A stretch of DNA of 64,000 nt. Source: Allium sativum. Taxonomy: Eukaryota; Streptophyta; Magnoliopsida; Asparagales; Amaryllidaceae. The first letter of the stretch is position 1; each line of letters opens with the position of its first letter. The stretch is from NCBI GenBank assembly GCA_030737875.1, contig CM060915.1:364557863-364621862 (forward strand), read 5' to 3'. The notes under the pieces were generated by a model. That model was not told the DNA's origin. It saw nothing but the letters and a program-made list of their open reading frames with translations, and did not search any database. The position numbers were made by a program, and so were the translations under genes. Shown one piece after another: positions 44,767 through 56,661 of the stretch.

Positions 44767-47019
44767 TATAAATGTATGTATATAAAAGGGATAGAAGTAA
44801 ATGGCATTGATTGTAATTAATGGATATGAATGGAATTGAAAGATAATTATAACAGTAAAAGAAGTGGAATTAACGGGGAATGATAATAGCCAATTACAAA
44901 TAAATTACATTAAAGGAAATGTTGTGTAATAGGTAGGCTTTTCCTTACGACAAGTGGAAATTATAACTTTGGTTATAATAAACTATAAAGGAAATAGAAT
45001 AACTTATGTAATAAGATAAGTTGTACTTAATTGTAAATTAAGTTATCTGTGAAAATGAGAATCTGAAATATGCTGATAAGGACAACTTAAGTTTTATTTA
45101 TGGAAAGGGAACTTACTAGTAAACCTTAGTTATGAGAATAAGTTAATAAGTAAACAACGATAAGTTGTAATGATAGTATAAGATGAAATTATGATTAAAT
45201 AAGAAAGAATGAGGCAAACTTATGAAGTGAAATATGTATATTTAATCATAAATGATAAGTGACATGTTAAGCGATAACATGTGAACTGGGATATACTTAA
45301 TTACATATTAAGTGGAACATGTTATTGCAACTATGAAATTGGACAATGAATAATATAAAGAGATTGTAGATTACAGACCTTGAATTACAATCTAGAGAAT
45401 AATATATTGTGAGCTTATTAATAAACTTAAACGGATTAAGTTACAACTGAAATTAATAAGCAAGAGGAACTTGGTAACTTGAATAAGAAGTCAATATGAC
45501 TGGGAATAACCAAGTTGAATTGAAATCAAAAAGGGAAGAGAAAGCACATAATTAATGATTAGACATAGGATCTAGTAACACATTAAACTGAGGCACTTGG
45601 ACCAGTCCGTACGTTTCAGGGTGAGTAACCCAACTGGGTATCATCGTGGTGTCATGAAGCACGAGGGGAGTGCATATTCATCTGATTATTCTGTCGGCTC
45701 CGAAGGACTGGAAGTTGGAGCACGCGACTTCTAGAGACGTTAAAGGTGCTTCTGGTAGTCCTCTGTGTTGGTGTAGTGTTCGGGCTGTGCTCATAGAGGT
45801 TGGCTGTACGCGTTACTACCTGGTGGGTGGGTCTTGACTGCAAAAGTAGCTTTGCAGTCAGAATGCTATAACGAGGTGACACTAGGGTGATTCGGCGATC
45901 GCCTCAACCAGAGGCGAGGTCAGGACCAACAAGGATAGTAGATCATTGGGTACCCATCATTGGCAGCTAGTGGAATGCAAAAAGGCTAGAGCTAAACCCA
46001 AGACGCCTTCCACTATTGAGGCACGGTGGTTGAGGGGAGATGGAAATGCCAACTGGATGTTTAGATTATTTGTTAGGGGCAGTCACTTAGCTCTTGTAGT
46101 TTCTACTAGTTGAGGGAAGGGCCGAGGTGGGGCCATAGCCACCGTGAATAACAGACCCGAGGGATATCTCTATTTTGAGGCCCTTAAAGGCGGGCCTATA
46201 TAGATATGGAAAAGCTCCCGACCGAGTTACGTGTTTCATGTATAGCCCTGCCACGGAAATCGGTGCACATTAAAGGTTATGTGTGGTTGAGGCATTGAGT
46301 ACGATTGAAGTCACGTACGTGGGAAAGTCTAGATACATGCATATCTGCTCTGGGTGGTGTATTGTAGACTCTAGGGCATTACTCTGTGATCTTATTCGAT
46401 CAAAGTGGCAGTCCGTACGCTTATGTAGCATGGCGATAGCGGATCTATGCGGAATGTAGCGTTGTTATATAAAGGTCCGTACGTCACTCCTGTGTAGGAT
46501 GAGGGACTTCGTATATTTCTATAGCGTTATGGCGAAGACTGTGCGAGTGGGGTACTATGGGCGTACCTTAATATTGAGGGTAGCTTTATATATGCTGAAT
46601 TAGGTTAATCCACTGGGAGTAAATGGGTACGATGTGTGTGTAAGCCTTGAGTGTTGTTAACCCAAGTAACGTAATATATAAGAAAATGTGATTGAACGGT
46701 ATATGTAAGATTATCCAAAATTTATAGTTTAAATCCAGTCACCAGAACTTGTGTTCTGACCCCCTCCTCATCACATACTCGCAGGTTAGACTTGTGGCAA
46801 AGATATGATAGCTTTGGATGCTAGTTAGCCAGTATTATTAATACGGTAAGGCTATACTTTGATTATATTATATTTTATCCATTTCGCTGTGAGATAATTT
46901 CTGAGCTCTGACATATTTTATGTCTCTGTCTTTTCTACAGGATACAAAGGAAACCAACACTAGTTTCGATAGATTAGAATTTTGAAAAATTTCGGTCTCT
47001 TGGAATTCGGGTTGTTACA

Positions 47020-48410
47020 TCTGGTTTCAAAGCTTAGGTTTTGGATTCCTATATAAATGGTGAGTGAACGTAATTATATTTTTAAAAATATAAATATTAT
47101 ATATATATACCTAGATCCATAGAGGAACCCACTAAATAGAAAGAGTATAATGTAGTAAGAATTGGGATGTCTGTTTTGTACACTAAAGGAATGAATATGG
47201 AAATCTGAGACCCTTAGGTAATTTGGGTGGGAAGTGTACAATATACTTTGTAAGAAAGAAAGGTGAATCCCATGTGTTAGTATTTCAGATTAATGGGCTC
47301 AACGGTAAAACCTTATAAATTGGAAAAGTTTAAAAAGAGAAAAATGAATTAGGAATATATATAGTTGAGAGAATTGACTTTATGGGAGTATCTAGGAATA
47401 CCTAGAAAATTGGAAACCTGCTTTGAGTCTAACCCCATTGTTAACTTTTAAGAACTTGAAATTATAAAAGCTTTTGGATGAAGGTTTATGGTGTTTTAAA
47501 GTTTTAATCTTAAAAGTTATAGTTTTAAAATATGTAAAGATGCACATATTGGGTTTCGAAGTAAAATGGGGCATATTTTGTAAGTCGTGATTTCTTAAGA
47601 AAATTTTATCTAAAATAAGATTCTCTTAGTAAAATGTTCGTATCATAGAGCATGTATAGCTTGCTAGTTTTCTTCTTATATTGCATAAAAGAATTTTTTT
47701 TAATAAAGAAAGATTTGAAGTCTCTATTCTTTTGACAATCATTTTTGATAAGTTGTTTTAACAAGAGAATTTTGTTAGATGGACAAAATAAGTTGTAGAA
47801 ATTAAGAATAGAGTAAATGTTTGCACCTTGCAGTAAGAGACTGAATTGACCTTATATGCAAGAACCAATCGTAAACCTGATTGAGAATTAGTTGTCCTTT
47901 TCTACTCCAGTTTTTGTGATTTGAAAAAAAATGATGATTTACAATTTTTTAGATATGTTTTTTTACGGTTTGGCAAAAGTAAGTTTTGATGAGGATAATA
48001 AAGTTTTGATACATTTTAACTTTTGAAAGAAAAGTGAAATGAAAAGGCCAAACCGTGTTTTAAAAAGTATGGAGTAAGTAACGATTAGTGCCTAGGGAAT
48101 ACGGGAAAATTTTTGAGGCTATGAAGTAGATAGCAAGAATTATCTTGGAATAATGATTGGTTCGCACAGAATGCCTAAGCATTGAAAAGCCTAGGACGCT
48201 GCTTGAAATGATTATTGGTACATAGCTAGAATTTGTGGTGACTACTAGATTAAAAAGGGCAAGTAAGTGTTTAGATCCTGTTGCTAATTTTCATGTTAGG
48301 GGTACAACCCGTTATTGTATTTCTGTTGGGATCGTTCTGTTATTTTGTTCCTGTTGGGTAGTTAGGATAACACCTAAACCTGTCATTGATCTCGTTGTTC
48401 AAGCTTGTTG
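47020..48410 (+). other. Element B interior, left part
   Basis: Begins with the primer-binding site CTGGTTTCAAAGC. Non-coding and colinear with the minus strand of 39480-40865 in element A. It ends at the element D insertion; TGTTG (48406-48410) is the left target copy. Confidence 0.75.
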
Positions 48411-48623
48411 TGTAACACCCCGAATTTTTTGTTAACATTAAATTAACAAATTAAAGTATAATTAATTCTAAATGATGGAATTAAGGGAAATGGGTTACGC
48501 CATTGCGTTCGTCTCGGAATTCTTCTTGAAATAGAGTCTGAGTTTCCGTAAAACGGATACCGCATGAAGAAGATATGGACGAACGAAGTTAGGCAGAAAA
48601 ACCAGAAATGGGCCAGAATGCAC

Positions 48624-48720
48624 TGGCGCACTTGGGAAGTGCACCAAAACAAAATTGCACTGGCGCACTTGGGAAGTGCGCCAGTACAAATTTGCACTGG
48701 CGCACCTGCCAAGTGCGCCC
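48624..48720. repeat. Three 23-bp palindromes at exact 37-bp spacing (element D U3)
   Basis: Units start at 48624, 48661 and 48698. The middle one has perfect 10-bp arms TGGCGCACTT / AAGTGCGCCA with 3 nt between. The first has one arm change, and the third has shortened arms TGGCGCAC / AGTGCGCC. Each is preceded by GCAC. The 3' LTR repeats them at 56875, 56912 and 56949 with the same 37-bp spacing. They create overlapping open frames on both strands that are not genes. Confidence 0.95.
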
Positions 48721-48897
48721 AAGCCAAGCAGAAACCTGCTTGGTCAGGCCCTGGCTAGCCTGGTCAGGTTTCTGGTCGATTTTTGGGGCTTGGCTCTGTC
48801 ACTAGGGCTTACATGTCGCTTTCTGATTGGCTTCTCTTGAGATGGATGGTATGGATTCACTCTAGCTTCATCGACGGCTCTAATCAGTTTGAAATTC

Positions 48898-48905
48898 TAT
48901 AAATA
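48898..48905 (+). promoter_or_regulatory. TATA box of element D 5' LTR
   Basis: TATAAATA, about 490 bp inside the LTR and about 180 bp downstream of the palindromes. The 3' LTR copy is at 57149-57156. Confidence 0.65.
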
Positions 48906-50230
48906 CAACTCAAGTCTAAACCTAAATTCACACAAATAATATAGTACTAGAGCCGTCATGCTACTAGGAAGAAACTAGGAGTGGCCGTCAGTTAGAAAGC
49001 TTAGAGACAAGCCAGTACTAAAGTAAAACACGAATCAAAACAACGTTGGTCTACCCAAAGGAAAGCATTTCAAATTCAGAACTCAGAATCCAGAATTCAA
49101 GTTCGTCGTTTGTTGTAAGTATAGTGATTTTTCCGATGAGAATAAAACTAAGACTTGATTCGATGTAAATTGGAAGTGGAATTGTGCTATTATGTAACGT
49201 CGATGTTAATTCATATCTATATATTGAAATGTTTGTGTTGTGATTGGAATTGGAATGTTTGTGGTATAATTGAGTTGATGTTGATCCTATTGTACTTTTA
49301 GAATGAAAACAACATCACATGCAAGTTGTATAGTTCATGTTTATGTGATTATATAGGTTGTTTGTGATTAGAACCTCATGTATATACTTTATGCTAGAAC
49401 CTTTATGCCTAAATGGTTATGTTCATATACATGCTCCTATGTTTATACAAAAGTTGCAAGTTCCTAATTGGATCCATGTCGAGATCCAATTTAGTACATG
49501 TTTCATGTTGTAATTAGATATATGATTGGATCTAGTTCACACCCTTGTCATAAAATTATACATACTTATGAAAATGTCATATTCTTGTCATATGCTAGTG
49601 ATGTTCGATGTTATGCCTAGATCCAAAACATGTTTAGGCTTATGTTGTCTAAATCATATGCTAATTTATGTGACACCTATATGGTTAGATCCCTATTTCA
49701 ATGCAAGTTCACATATATGTAAGTTGAATTAGGCTATGTTGCAAATTCACATGTATGTTGATTTAGTCTACGTTGCAAGTTCACACCTATGACATTCATG
49801 TTGACTATTTTGCAAGTTCACACCTATGATGTTCATATTGACTATGCCAAAAATGCCAAGTTTACACGTATGTCATGTTTATGTTAGTGAACTGCTTTAT
49901 GCCAATTTTGTGTACGTTAAATTAGGCTAAGTTTTTAGCCTAATATTATATGTTAAAAATAACGTGAAGAAAATTAGGCTAAGATTGTTAGCCTAATACC
50001 TAGATGGGGTAACGTTGGGATAAATTGGTAATTATAGGAAAACTTGACATAAAAATATGTGAAATTGGCATGTTTGTCACATGCCAAAAATTGGTGGCAT
50101 TTAAACGGTATAAATTCTTATACCAAAAATGTTAAACTTGGAAAGTGGGCCATAACATTTAATTGTTGACAAATTTACATATAACAAGTAATAAAGACAA
50201 ATATGTAAATTTAGAAAATACGAATATGCT

Positions 50231-50440
50231 TCACACGAGGTTGGATTGAGTTGTGATGTAAACCTGCCCGGACCCGCCCGGCTGTCCAGTAGTCACAACA
50301 ATACCTATCCAATGTGAGAGGTTAAGCATTGAGCCCAATATGGACCCGAGGTTAGACTAAGTTACGGTATAAATCTGCCCAAAACCGACCGGCACATCCA
50401 GTAACCGTAACAATACATGTCTAATGTGAGTGGTCGGTGC
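50231..50440 (+). repeat. Duplicated hairpin module in element D 5' LTR
   Basis: Unit 1: GTTGTGA (50250-50256) pairs with TCACAAC (50293-50299). Unit 2: GTTACGG (50361-50367) pairs with CCGTAAC (50405-50411). The stems differ but both pair perfectly, around CTGCCC-GGACC-GCCCGG / CTGCCC-AAACC-GACCGG. Each is followed by AATGTGAG-GGT. Homologous to the modules in A and B. The 3' LTR copies are at about 58480-58690. Confidence 0.85.
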
Positions 50441-51561
50441 TTTAAAAAGCTAAGGACAGACAGTCAGGATGGTAGGGTTAAGTTAACTAAAACACTTAAC
50501 CAATTCAACATGTTAATTAAACTGATAGGTGGGGTTAGGTAAATACAGACACTTAACCACTTAACATGTTTGACTAGAAAACCCTAGTAACGGGGACCCA
50601 TTTCAGCAGTAACCCAATTAGGTATCATGGTACCCTGAAACTAGGCAGGGTGGGGCACGATTACTGGGCTGAGTGTAAGTGGTCAAGGCGACGGCGGTGG
50701 GTGCAACAGTGTGGGTTCTAACGGAGTGTGGGCGTGCACGCACTTCGGAGCAGACAAACAGGGCACTGGGGGCACCAGTAGTATACCCTATGCATTCTAG
50801 GATTGTGTCAGGCCGCCACCATGGGACTTGATACACCCCATGGTGCGACCAGCATAGGTATCTACAATCTTTGGGGGTCGTAAGACACATGTGATTATGC
50901 GAGTAGGAGCCGATCGTTAGAAAAAGGGGATCACTTCACCTCCTGCATGGGGTGCCGGTTAAGACAGTACAAATAGGTGCAGAGTTATAGTGTAGGGTGC
51001 GATAGTATATTCGTTTCAAAACTACTTTATATTAGTTTATGATACTTTCCTGTTTCCAGTTTATACCTATCATGCCCTTATTCTTATTCTCATACTGAAG
51101 ATTCACTAGACTTACCAGGCTTTATGTCTATCCCTATTTTCTTTCGTCTTCTTTTCTTCCGTCCCCCCTCCCCCCGGGTCCACAGGGAGGAAACAACCCA
51201 GCTTAGTCAGACTCTTTGCAAGCTCCAAGATAGTAGATGTACGGTTTGGACTCGCTTGCTTTGGCTATGGCTGTTGGACACAATCATGGGGATTTATGCA
51301 GTTTTAATTATGTTTTATGCTTCTTTATTTAATAACCAAGACAGAAATGATGATGTAATATTTTGGAAGTTATTATGTGACAGTTATGGAAACGTTTTGT
51401 ATGAACACGTATTTATGAAATAAAAAGTCTGTTGTTTTCCGCTGCTTATATATGTGTTTATATTTGTCTTGTGTTTTATCTGTGACTTTTACTTACAAAC
51501 CTCCACCAAATCTAAGGCATTCCCTTTGTGAGTGACCTTAATGGAGGGTGGGTGTTTCACT

Positions 51562-51572
51562 TGGTATCAGAG
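51562..51572 (+). other. Primer-binding site of element D (tRNA-iMet type)
   Basis: TGGTATCAGAG, two bases after the LTR end. It is complementary to the 3' end of plant initiator tRNA-Met, as usual for this clade. Confidence 0.85.
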
Positions 51573-51742
51573 AATAGATTTACCAGACTAGATAAAAAGT
51601 TTTTGAAAATATTTTCGAAAAGAAGTTTAAAGAAGCATTCTTTTTCAAGAAAAAGTGTTGTTTTTAAAAGGCATAATTCCCCAGAGCCATATGCATTATC
51701 CCTCTATCCCTTTATCTTTAATACTTTCCTTTTTGTTCCAGC

Positions 51743-52735
51743 ATGTCTGGAGATCTTAACCTTCCAGAAGAAGTACCGATCCCTGGCTGGTTCCGAAGGT
51801 ACCTAGAGGCTAGGGCCAATGGTGCGGGCCCAACAGACATTCCTCCTCCTACAGTGGCAGTGGTTCCTCCTCCTCCTCGTGGGAACACTTTCGCTAAGAC
51901 GTGTAGAGACTTCAAGGCTATGGGAGGAAAGGACTTTTATGGAACTGAATCATTTGTGGTAGCAAGGAACTGGCTGAAGGAGACTGAAGATTTATTCGTT
52001 ATCTTCGAAGTTGATGATAGGCAAAAGATACAACTAGCAGTGTGGTTGCTCAAAGATGAAGCTTCCTATTGGTGGGAATTTACGCATGCTGAGAGGCCAG
52101 TGGAAACTTGGGAAGATTTCAGGATGAGGTTTGAGATGAAATTCCTCTCCCAAGCTGAAAGAAGCCTACAAATGGAGAAGTTCCTAACTCTTAAATAAGG
52201 AAGTATGACGATCAAGGAGTACTGTCAATCAGTTTAATCAGCTGGCCAGATTTGGGCTGGATTTAGTAAACACCCAACACAAGAAGGCCCTTCGCTTCGT
52301 CAAAGGTCTGAATGAGCCTCTACACAGCCTTGCTATGATCCATATACCCATGGGAGCGACCTATGAAAGCTTGGTGGACATGGCGCTGCTACACGAGGAG
52401 GATAAAGGCAAGAAAGAGGCAAAGGCGGAAGTGCCTCAAGAAAAGAAAGAGGGTTTACAGGCTAAGAAAGCAGACTTCAAGAAAGGCGGGAATAACAACA
52501 AATCCCGTGAAAAGAGAAAGTGCAATTTCTGTGGCATTGTGGGACATATAGCAAAAGACTGCAGAAAGAAGAAGGCAAAGATGAATGGTGGTTGCTTCAG
52601 TTATGGCTAGACTGGACTTGGCTAAGGACTTCCCAAAGAAGCGGGGGCAGGGACAGAGGACTGGATCCACCTCAGGGTGACAAGTTCACGCGCTGGTGGC
52701 ACCTCCACAGGAATGAGGTAGAAATATTTCTGTAG
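51743..52735 (+). pseudogene. gag: gag of element D, broken
   Basis: Starts MSGDLNLPEEVP. A proline-rich stretch (residues about 33-45) precedes the retrotransposon gag domain (FYGTE...A..WL.ETE.LF, then YWWEF...TWEDFR..F...F). A nonsense TAA at 52196-52198 stands where a Gln (LKQGSM) is expected. A frameshift near 52229 moves the reading to the frame of 52335-52610, which gives FNQLARFGLDLV, a lysine-rich linker, and the CCHC zinc knuckle CNFCGIVGHIAKDC. A TAG at 52608 (Gln expected) and another frameshift end the frame. Gag would package RNA and form the particle. As it stands no complete Gag can be made. Confidence 0.9.
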
Positions 52736-55700
52736 AAAGCTTAGTTTATCTCTATGATCATCTAGTTCGCACTCTCTTTGATTCTGGTGCATCACACTCC
52801 TTTATTTCATCTGCTTTAGTAGAATCTCTGCACCTAGACATTAGTATTGTAGAAGATCCCTTGGTTGTCTCAAATCCAATTGGGGTCTCGGCTTATTTGT
52901 CGATGGTTTGCTTGGATTTGAAAATCTCTATTCTAAGTGTTGAATTTAGATGTAGTGCCTTTGTTTTGGGCTTCTCAGGATATGGACTGATCTTAGGCAT
53001 GGACTGGTTATCCAGTAATGGTGCCATTCTTGATTGTGAGAAAAGAGTGGCTAGACTCTTGACTCGGCTCGGTAACACTCTAGAAATTTCTTGTAATCCC
53101 TTGAATGCTGTTATGCTTAGTTATTTAAAGTCGCTTGACGCTTCTGTTGAGAATTTGCAGTCGGTTAGAGTGGTCCGGGAATATCCGGATGTCTTTGAAG
53201 AGGTGAAAGGCTTACCTTCGAAGCGGGAAATAGACTTCCGCATATATCTTGTTGATAATGCAAAGCCCGTAGCTCTGCCTGTTAGACACATGGCTCCAAA
53301 GGAGAGAAAGGAGCTCAGTAAGCAAGTTAAGGAGCTTCTCGAGAAGGGATTTATAAGGAGGAGTATCTCGGAATGGGGTGCTCCAGTGGTGTTCGCCACC
53401 AAACCAGATGGTTCACTACGTCTTTGTGTGGACTATAGGGAGCTAAACAAGCTGACTAAAAAGAATAGACACCCGCTTCCCAGAATAGACGATTTGTTTG
53501 ATCAACTTGTAGGTGCATCGATCTTCTCCCAACTTGATCTAGATACTGGGTTCCATCAGCTAAGGGTAGCTGAAGATAGCATTGATAAAACGACGTTCAG
53601 AACCCCAGACGGTTTCTATGAGTGGCTTATCATGCCTTTCGGCTTGACAAACACACCCGCTTATTTTGTAGACCTAGTGAGCAGGGTGTTCAAAGAATTC
53701 CTCAATAATTTCGTGGTGGTCTTCGTAGACGATATTTTGATCTTCTCGAGGAATGAGGAAGAATATGCTCAGCATTTGAAAGAAATTATGGAAACTCTTC
53801 GAGTTCATCAGCTAAAAGCCAAATTCTCCAAGTTCCACTTTTGGAGAGAAGAAGTAAGATTTCTTGGGCATATAGTGTCCAAAGAGGGGTTAGCTGTGGA
53901 CCCCGCGAAAGTGGTGGCAGTGCAGGATTGGAAGACACCAAGAAATGTAACCGAAGTCCGAAGCTTTCTTGGGCTAGCAGGTTTTTACCGAACGTTCATT
54001 AGGGATTTTGCAAAAATCTCAGCTCTACTCATAGGGCTAACAAGGAAGAATCTGGCATTCACTTGGGATTTGGATTGCAAGTTTGCTTTCCAACGATTAA
54101 AGAGGGCTCTCACAACAGCCCCAGTTCTGACTTTGCTAGATGGAAGTAAGATGTTCACCGTATACACGGATGCTTGTGGTACGGGACTAGGAGCTGTTTT
54201 GATGCAAGAAGGAAGGGTAGTAGATTATGGTGGAAGACAATTGAAAGTTCATGAAAAGAACTACCCAACCCACGATCTTGAGTTAGCCGCCATCGTCTTT
54301 GCGCTTAAGTCTTGGCACCATTATCTCCTAGGTGAGAAGTTCGAATTATATACTGACCATAAATCGTTGAAGTATCTTTTCTCGCAGAAAGATATCAACT
54401 TAAGGCAGCAAAGATGGATGGAGTTCCTTGCCTCATATGATTTTGAGATTTCCTATACTTCTGGCAAGGGCAACGTAGTAGCAGACACGTTGAGCGGAAA
54501 GAAGCTGACCCTAAGCCCTCTCTTTGTAGAAAGGCAAAGCTTGGAGTATATAGTCAGTTTTTACTTTAGGCCCTCCTCTGATTTTGTACCTGGATTATTG
54601 GCATCACTAGAAGTTCGGCCCACTCTTTTAGACTCGATAGGGGCCGCACAATGTGAGGACCCTCAGCTTGTGGATGTGATTGATAAACTAATTAGGGGCG
54701 AAACTTCCAGTCACCTCAATAGGTACTCCATCGATGATAAGGGTTGGCTGAGGCGAGATGGAACGCTATGCGTCCCACAAGCAAGGGATTTAGTAAAGAT
54801 GGTTCTCGAGGAAGCACATCATTCCAAGATGACAATACACCCAGGTGGGGACAAGATGTACAAGGACGTAAAGAGAGTTTTCTATTGGAGCGGCATGAAG
54901 AAGGACGTGGCAGATTTTGTTTCTAAGTGCGTGACATGCCAACAGGTCAAGGCGGAACAAAAGAAACCTGGAGGACCGCTTCATCCTCTAGAAGTCCCAC
55001 AATGGAAGTGGGATAGAATTTCGATGGACTTTGTTGATGGGTTGCCTAGGTCAAGAAGAGGCAATACTAGCATTTAGGGAATAGTGGACAGGCTCACAAA
55101 AAGCGCCCACTTCTTACCTATCAAGAGTAGAAGGACTTCCTCGTCTCTAGCTTCTCTTTATCTCAAGGAAGTAGTTCGACTCCATGGAATACCCTCCATC
55201 ATAGTGAGTGACAGAGATCCCATCTTTACGAGCGAATTTTGGCGGAGTCTGCAAGAAGCTGTAGGCACACAGTTGTGCTTGAGCACGTCCTATCACCCCC
55301 AAACTGATGGCTAGACAGAAAGGGTGAATAGAGTATTGGAAGATCTTTTGAGACTATGCGTTCTTGACTTCGGAGGGACCTGGGAGGATCATCTTCCTTT
55401 AGTGGAATTCTCTTACAACAACAGCTACCAAGCCACCATCGGTATGGCGCCCTTCGAATCCTTATATGGAAGACCGTGCCGATCACCAACTTGTTGGTGG
55501 GAGTCTACTGACAAGATTATACTTGAGCTAGACATGATTAGAGAGACATCGGAAAAAGTGAACTTGATACGAAGGAGAATGAAGACTGCCCAAGACAGAC
55601 GAAAATCTTACGCCGACAAAAGAAGGACCGACCTTGAATTTGAGGTTGGGGACAAGGTTTTCCTTAAGGTATCCCCTTTAAGGAACGATGTTCGCTTTGG

Positions 55701-56097
55701 ATCCGCAGGAAAGCTAGCACCAAGATTTGTAGGACCGTTCCCTATCATCGAGAAGATTGGGAAAATGGCTTATAGAGTAGAGCTGCCCGAAAGGTTGGCT
55801 GGAATTCACAACGTATTTCACGTTTCTCATCTCCGGAAATGTCAACATGAATCTGCGGAAGTGGTGGAGCCAAGCATTCTAGAAGAAGCCGAAGTGGAAC
55901 GCGAAGCAACTGTGAGGAGAGTTCCAACTCGAATTGTACGAACTGAAATCAAAAAGCTATGCAACCGCGAAGTAAAGCTCGTTAAAGTTCAGTGGAGCGA
56001 CGCCAAGGAAGACGCAACTTGGGAAACTAAGGACAGAATACGCGCGGCCTACCCTTTTCTTTTTGAGGGTTTATCTTTGATCTCTCTTTTTCCTTAA
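52715..56097 (+). pseudogene. pol: pol of element D: protease, RT, RNase H, integrase and chromodomain-like tail, with two in-frame stops
   Basis: One frame throughout. Protease active site LFDSGAS near 52770 and LGMDWL near 52990. RT with [16 protein letters not shown] and the catalytic FVDD at 53722-53733 (usually YVDD). RNase H with [19 protein letters not shown] and TDHKSL. Integrase zinc motif HH...CVTC (54815-54945), catalytic MDFVDG and SDRD (about 55205), and Glu in TERVNR at 55318-55320. The C-terminal part (to about 56070) ends in LVKVQW...ATWETKDRIR, a chromodomain-like tail of Tekay type that in this clade helps target chromatin. Stops: TAG at 55075-55077 (Trp expected in [10 protein letters not shown]) and TAG at 55312-55314 (Gln expected in TDGQTE), two codons before the catalytic Glu. 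Protease-RT-RNase H is otherwise open for 738 codons. Confidence 0.92.
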
Positions 56098-56661
56098 GTT
56101 GTGCTTGTATCTATCTTTTTAGGTATATCTCCTCGATATTATCCTTTGTCCTTAGGTAGAAACCCCTTCGGATGTAAACATGTATTTGAAACATGTTATG
56201 GTTGATGGCTGCAAGTGGTTGCTAGTGGTTGCTCGTGGATGCATATACACACACAACCTAGGTTTTAGATCGGCTCAGTCACTTCCATATTGCATATGCA
56301 TATATGTATTCATATTTGTAAGTGGTTGAAACTTGATATATTGTCATATGAATGTCACATTTGTATTGATGATTGTGCACTCATATAGAATTATGAGTAG
56401 GGAAAAATTTGCATACATAATGGATTCATGACACTTACATGATTTGCATTAAGGAGGTCAACTGGATCAGTAGACCGCCTGATTTTGCATTAGTTAAGGA
56501 CATATACACACACTATGCATATAATCATAAAGCATTAGAAGTCTTTTAAGGACATTGGATGCCTGTGTTTGTTGGTTGAGTAGATGGACGATTGGATGTT
56601 AGGACTTACGTTCTCTTAGACTTGAAGATTTCGGGGACGAAATCCTTTAAGGAGGGGAGAA
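56098..56661 (+). other. Element D 3' untranslated region and polypurine tract
   Basis: Non-coding 560 bp between the end of pol and the 3' LTR. It ends CGGGGACGAAATCCTTTAAGG then AGGGGAGAA, the plus-strand primer region. An almost identical CGGGGACGAAA-TCCT-GGGAGAA precedes the 3' LTR of element B at 60610-60639. Confidence 0.85.

Larger units (their letters stand above)
42684..47019 (+). mobile_element. Element B 5' LTR (4,336 bp)
   Basis: Starts TGCAATACCCCGCATTTT and ends GGGTTGTTACA. It contains (TA)n, a tRNA-derived segment (43064-43132), palindromic words and a TATAAATA box at 43675, then a transcribed part homologous to element A with the duplicated hairpin module at 44536-44766. Short frames such as 43083-43418 are microsatellite-driven and not genes. 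Confidence 0.85.
48411..51559 (+). mobile_element. Element D 5' LTR (3,149 bp)
   Basis: In order: terminus TGTAACACCCCGAATTTT, CATTGCGTTCGTCTCGG at 48500-48516, three 23-bp palindromes at 37-bp spacing (48624-48720), TATAAATA at 48898, a duplicated hairpin module at 50231-50440, and the end GGGTGTTTCA. Frames inside it on both strands are repeat artefacts and not genes. Confidence 0.95.

Noticed and set aside
48443..48840. Several overlapping GC-rich frames on both strands in the element D LTRs (also 56724-57153)
   Set aside because: They translate the 37-bp palindromic repeat in different frames; symmetrical DNA gives open frames on both strands.
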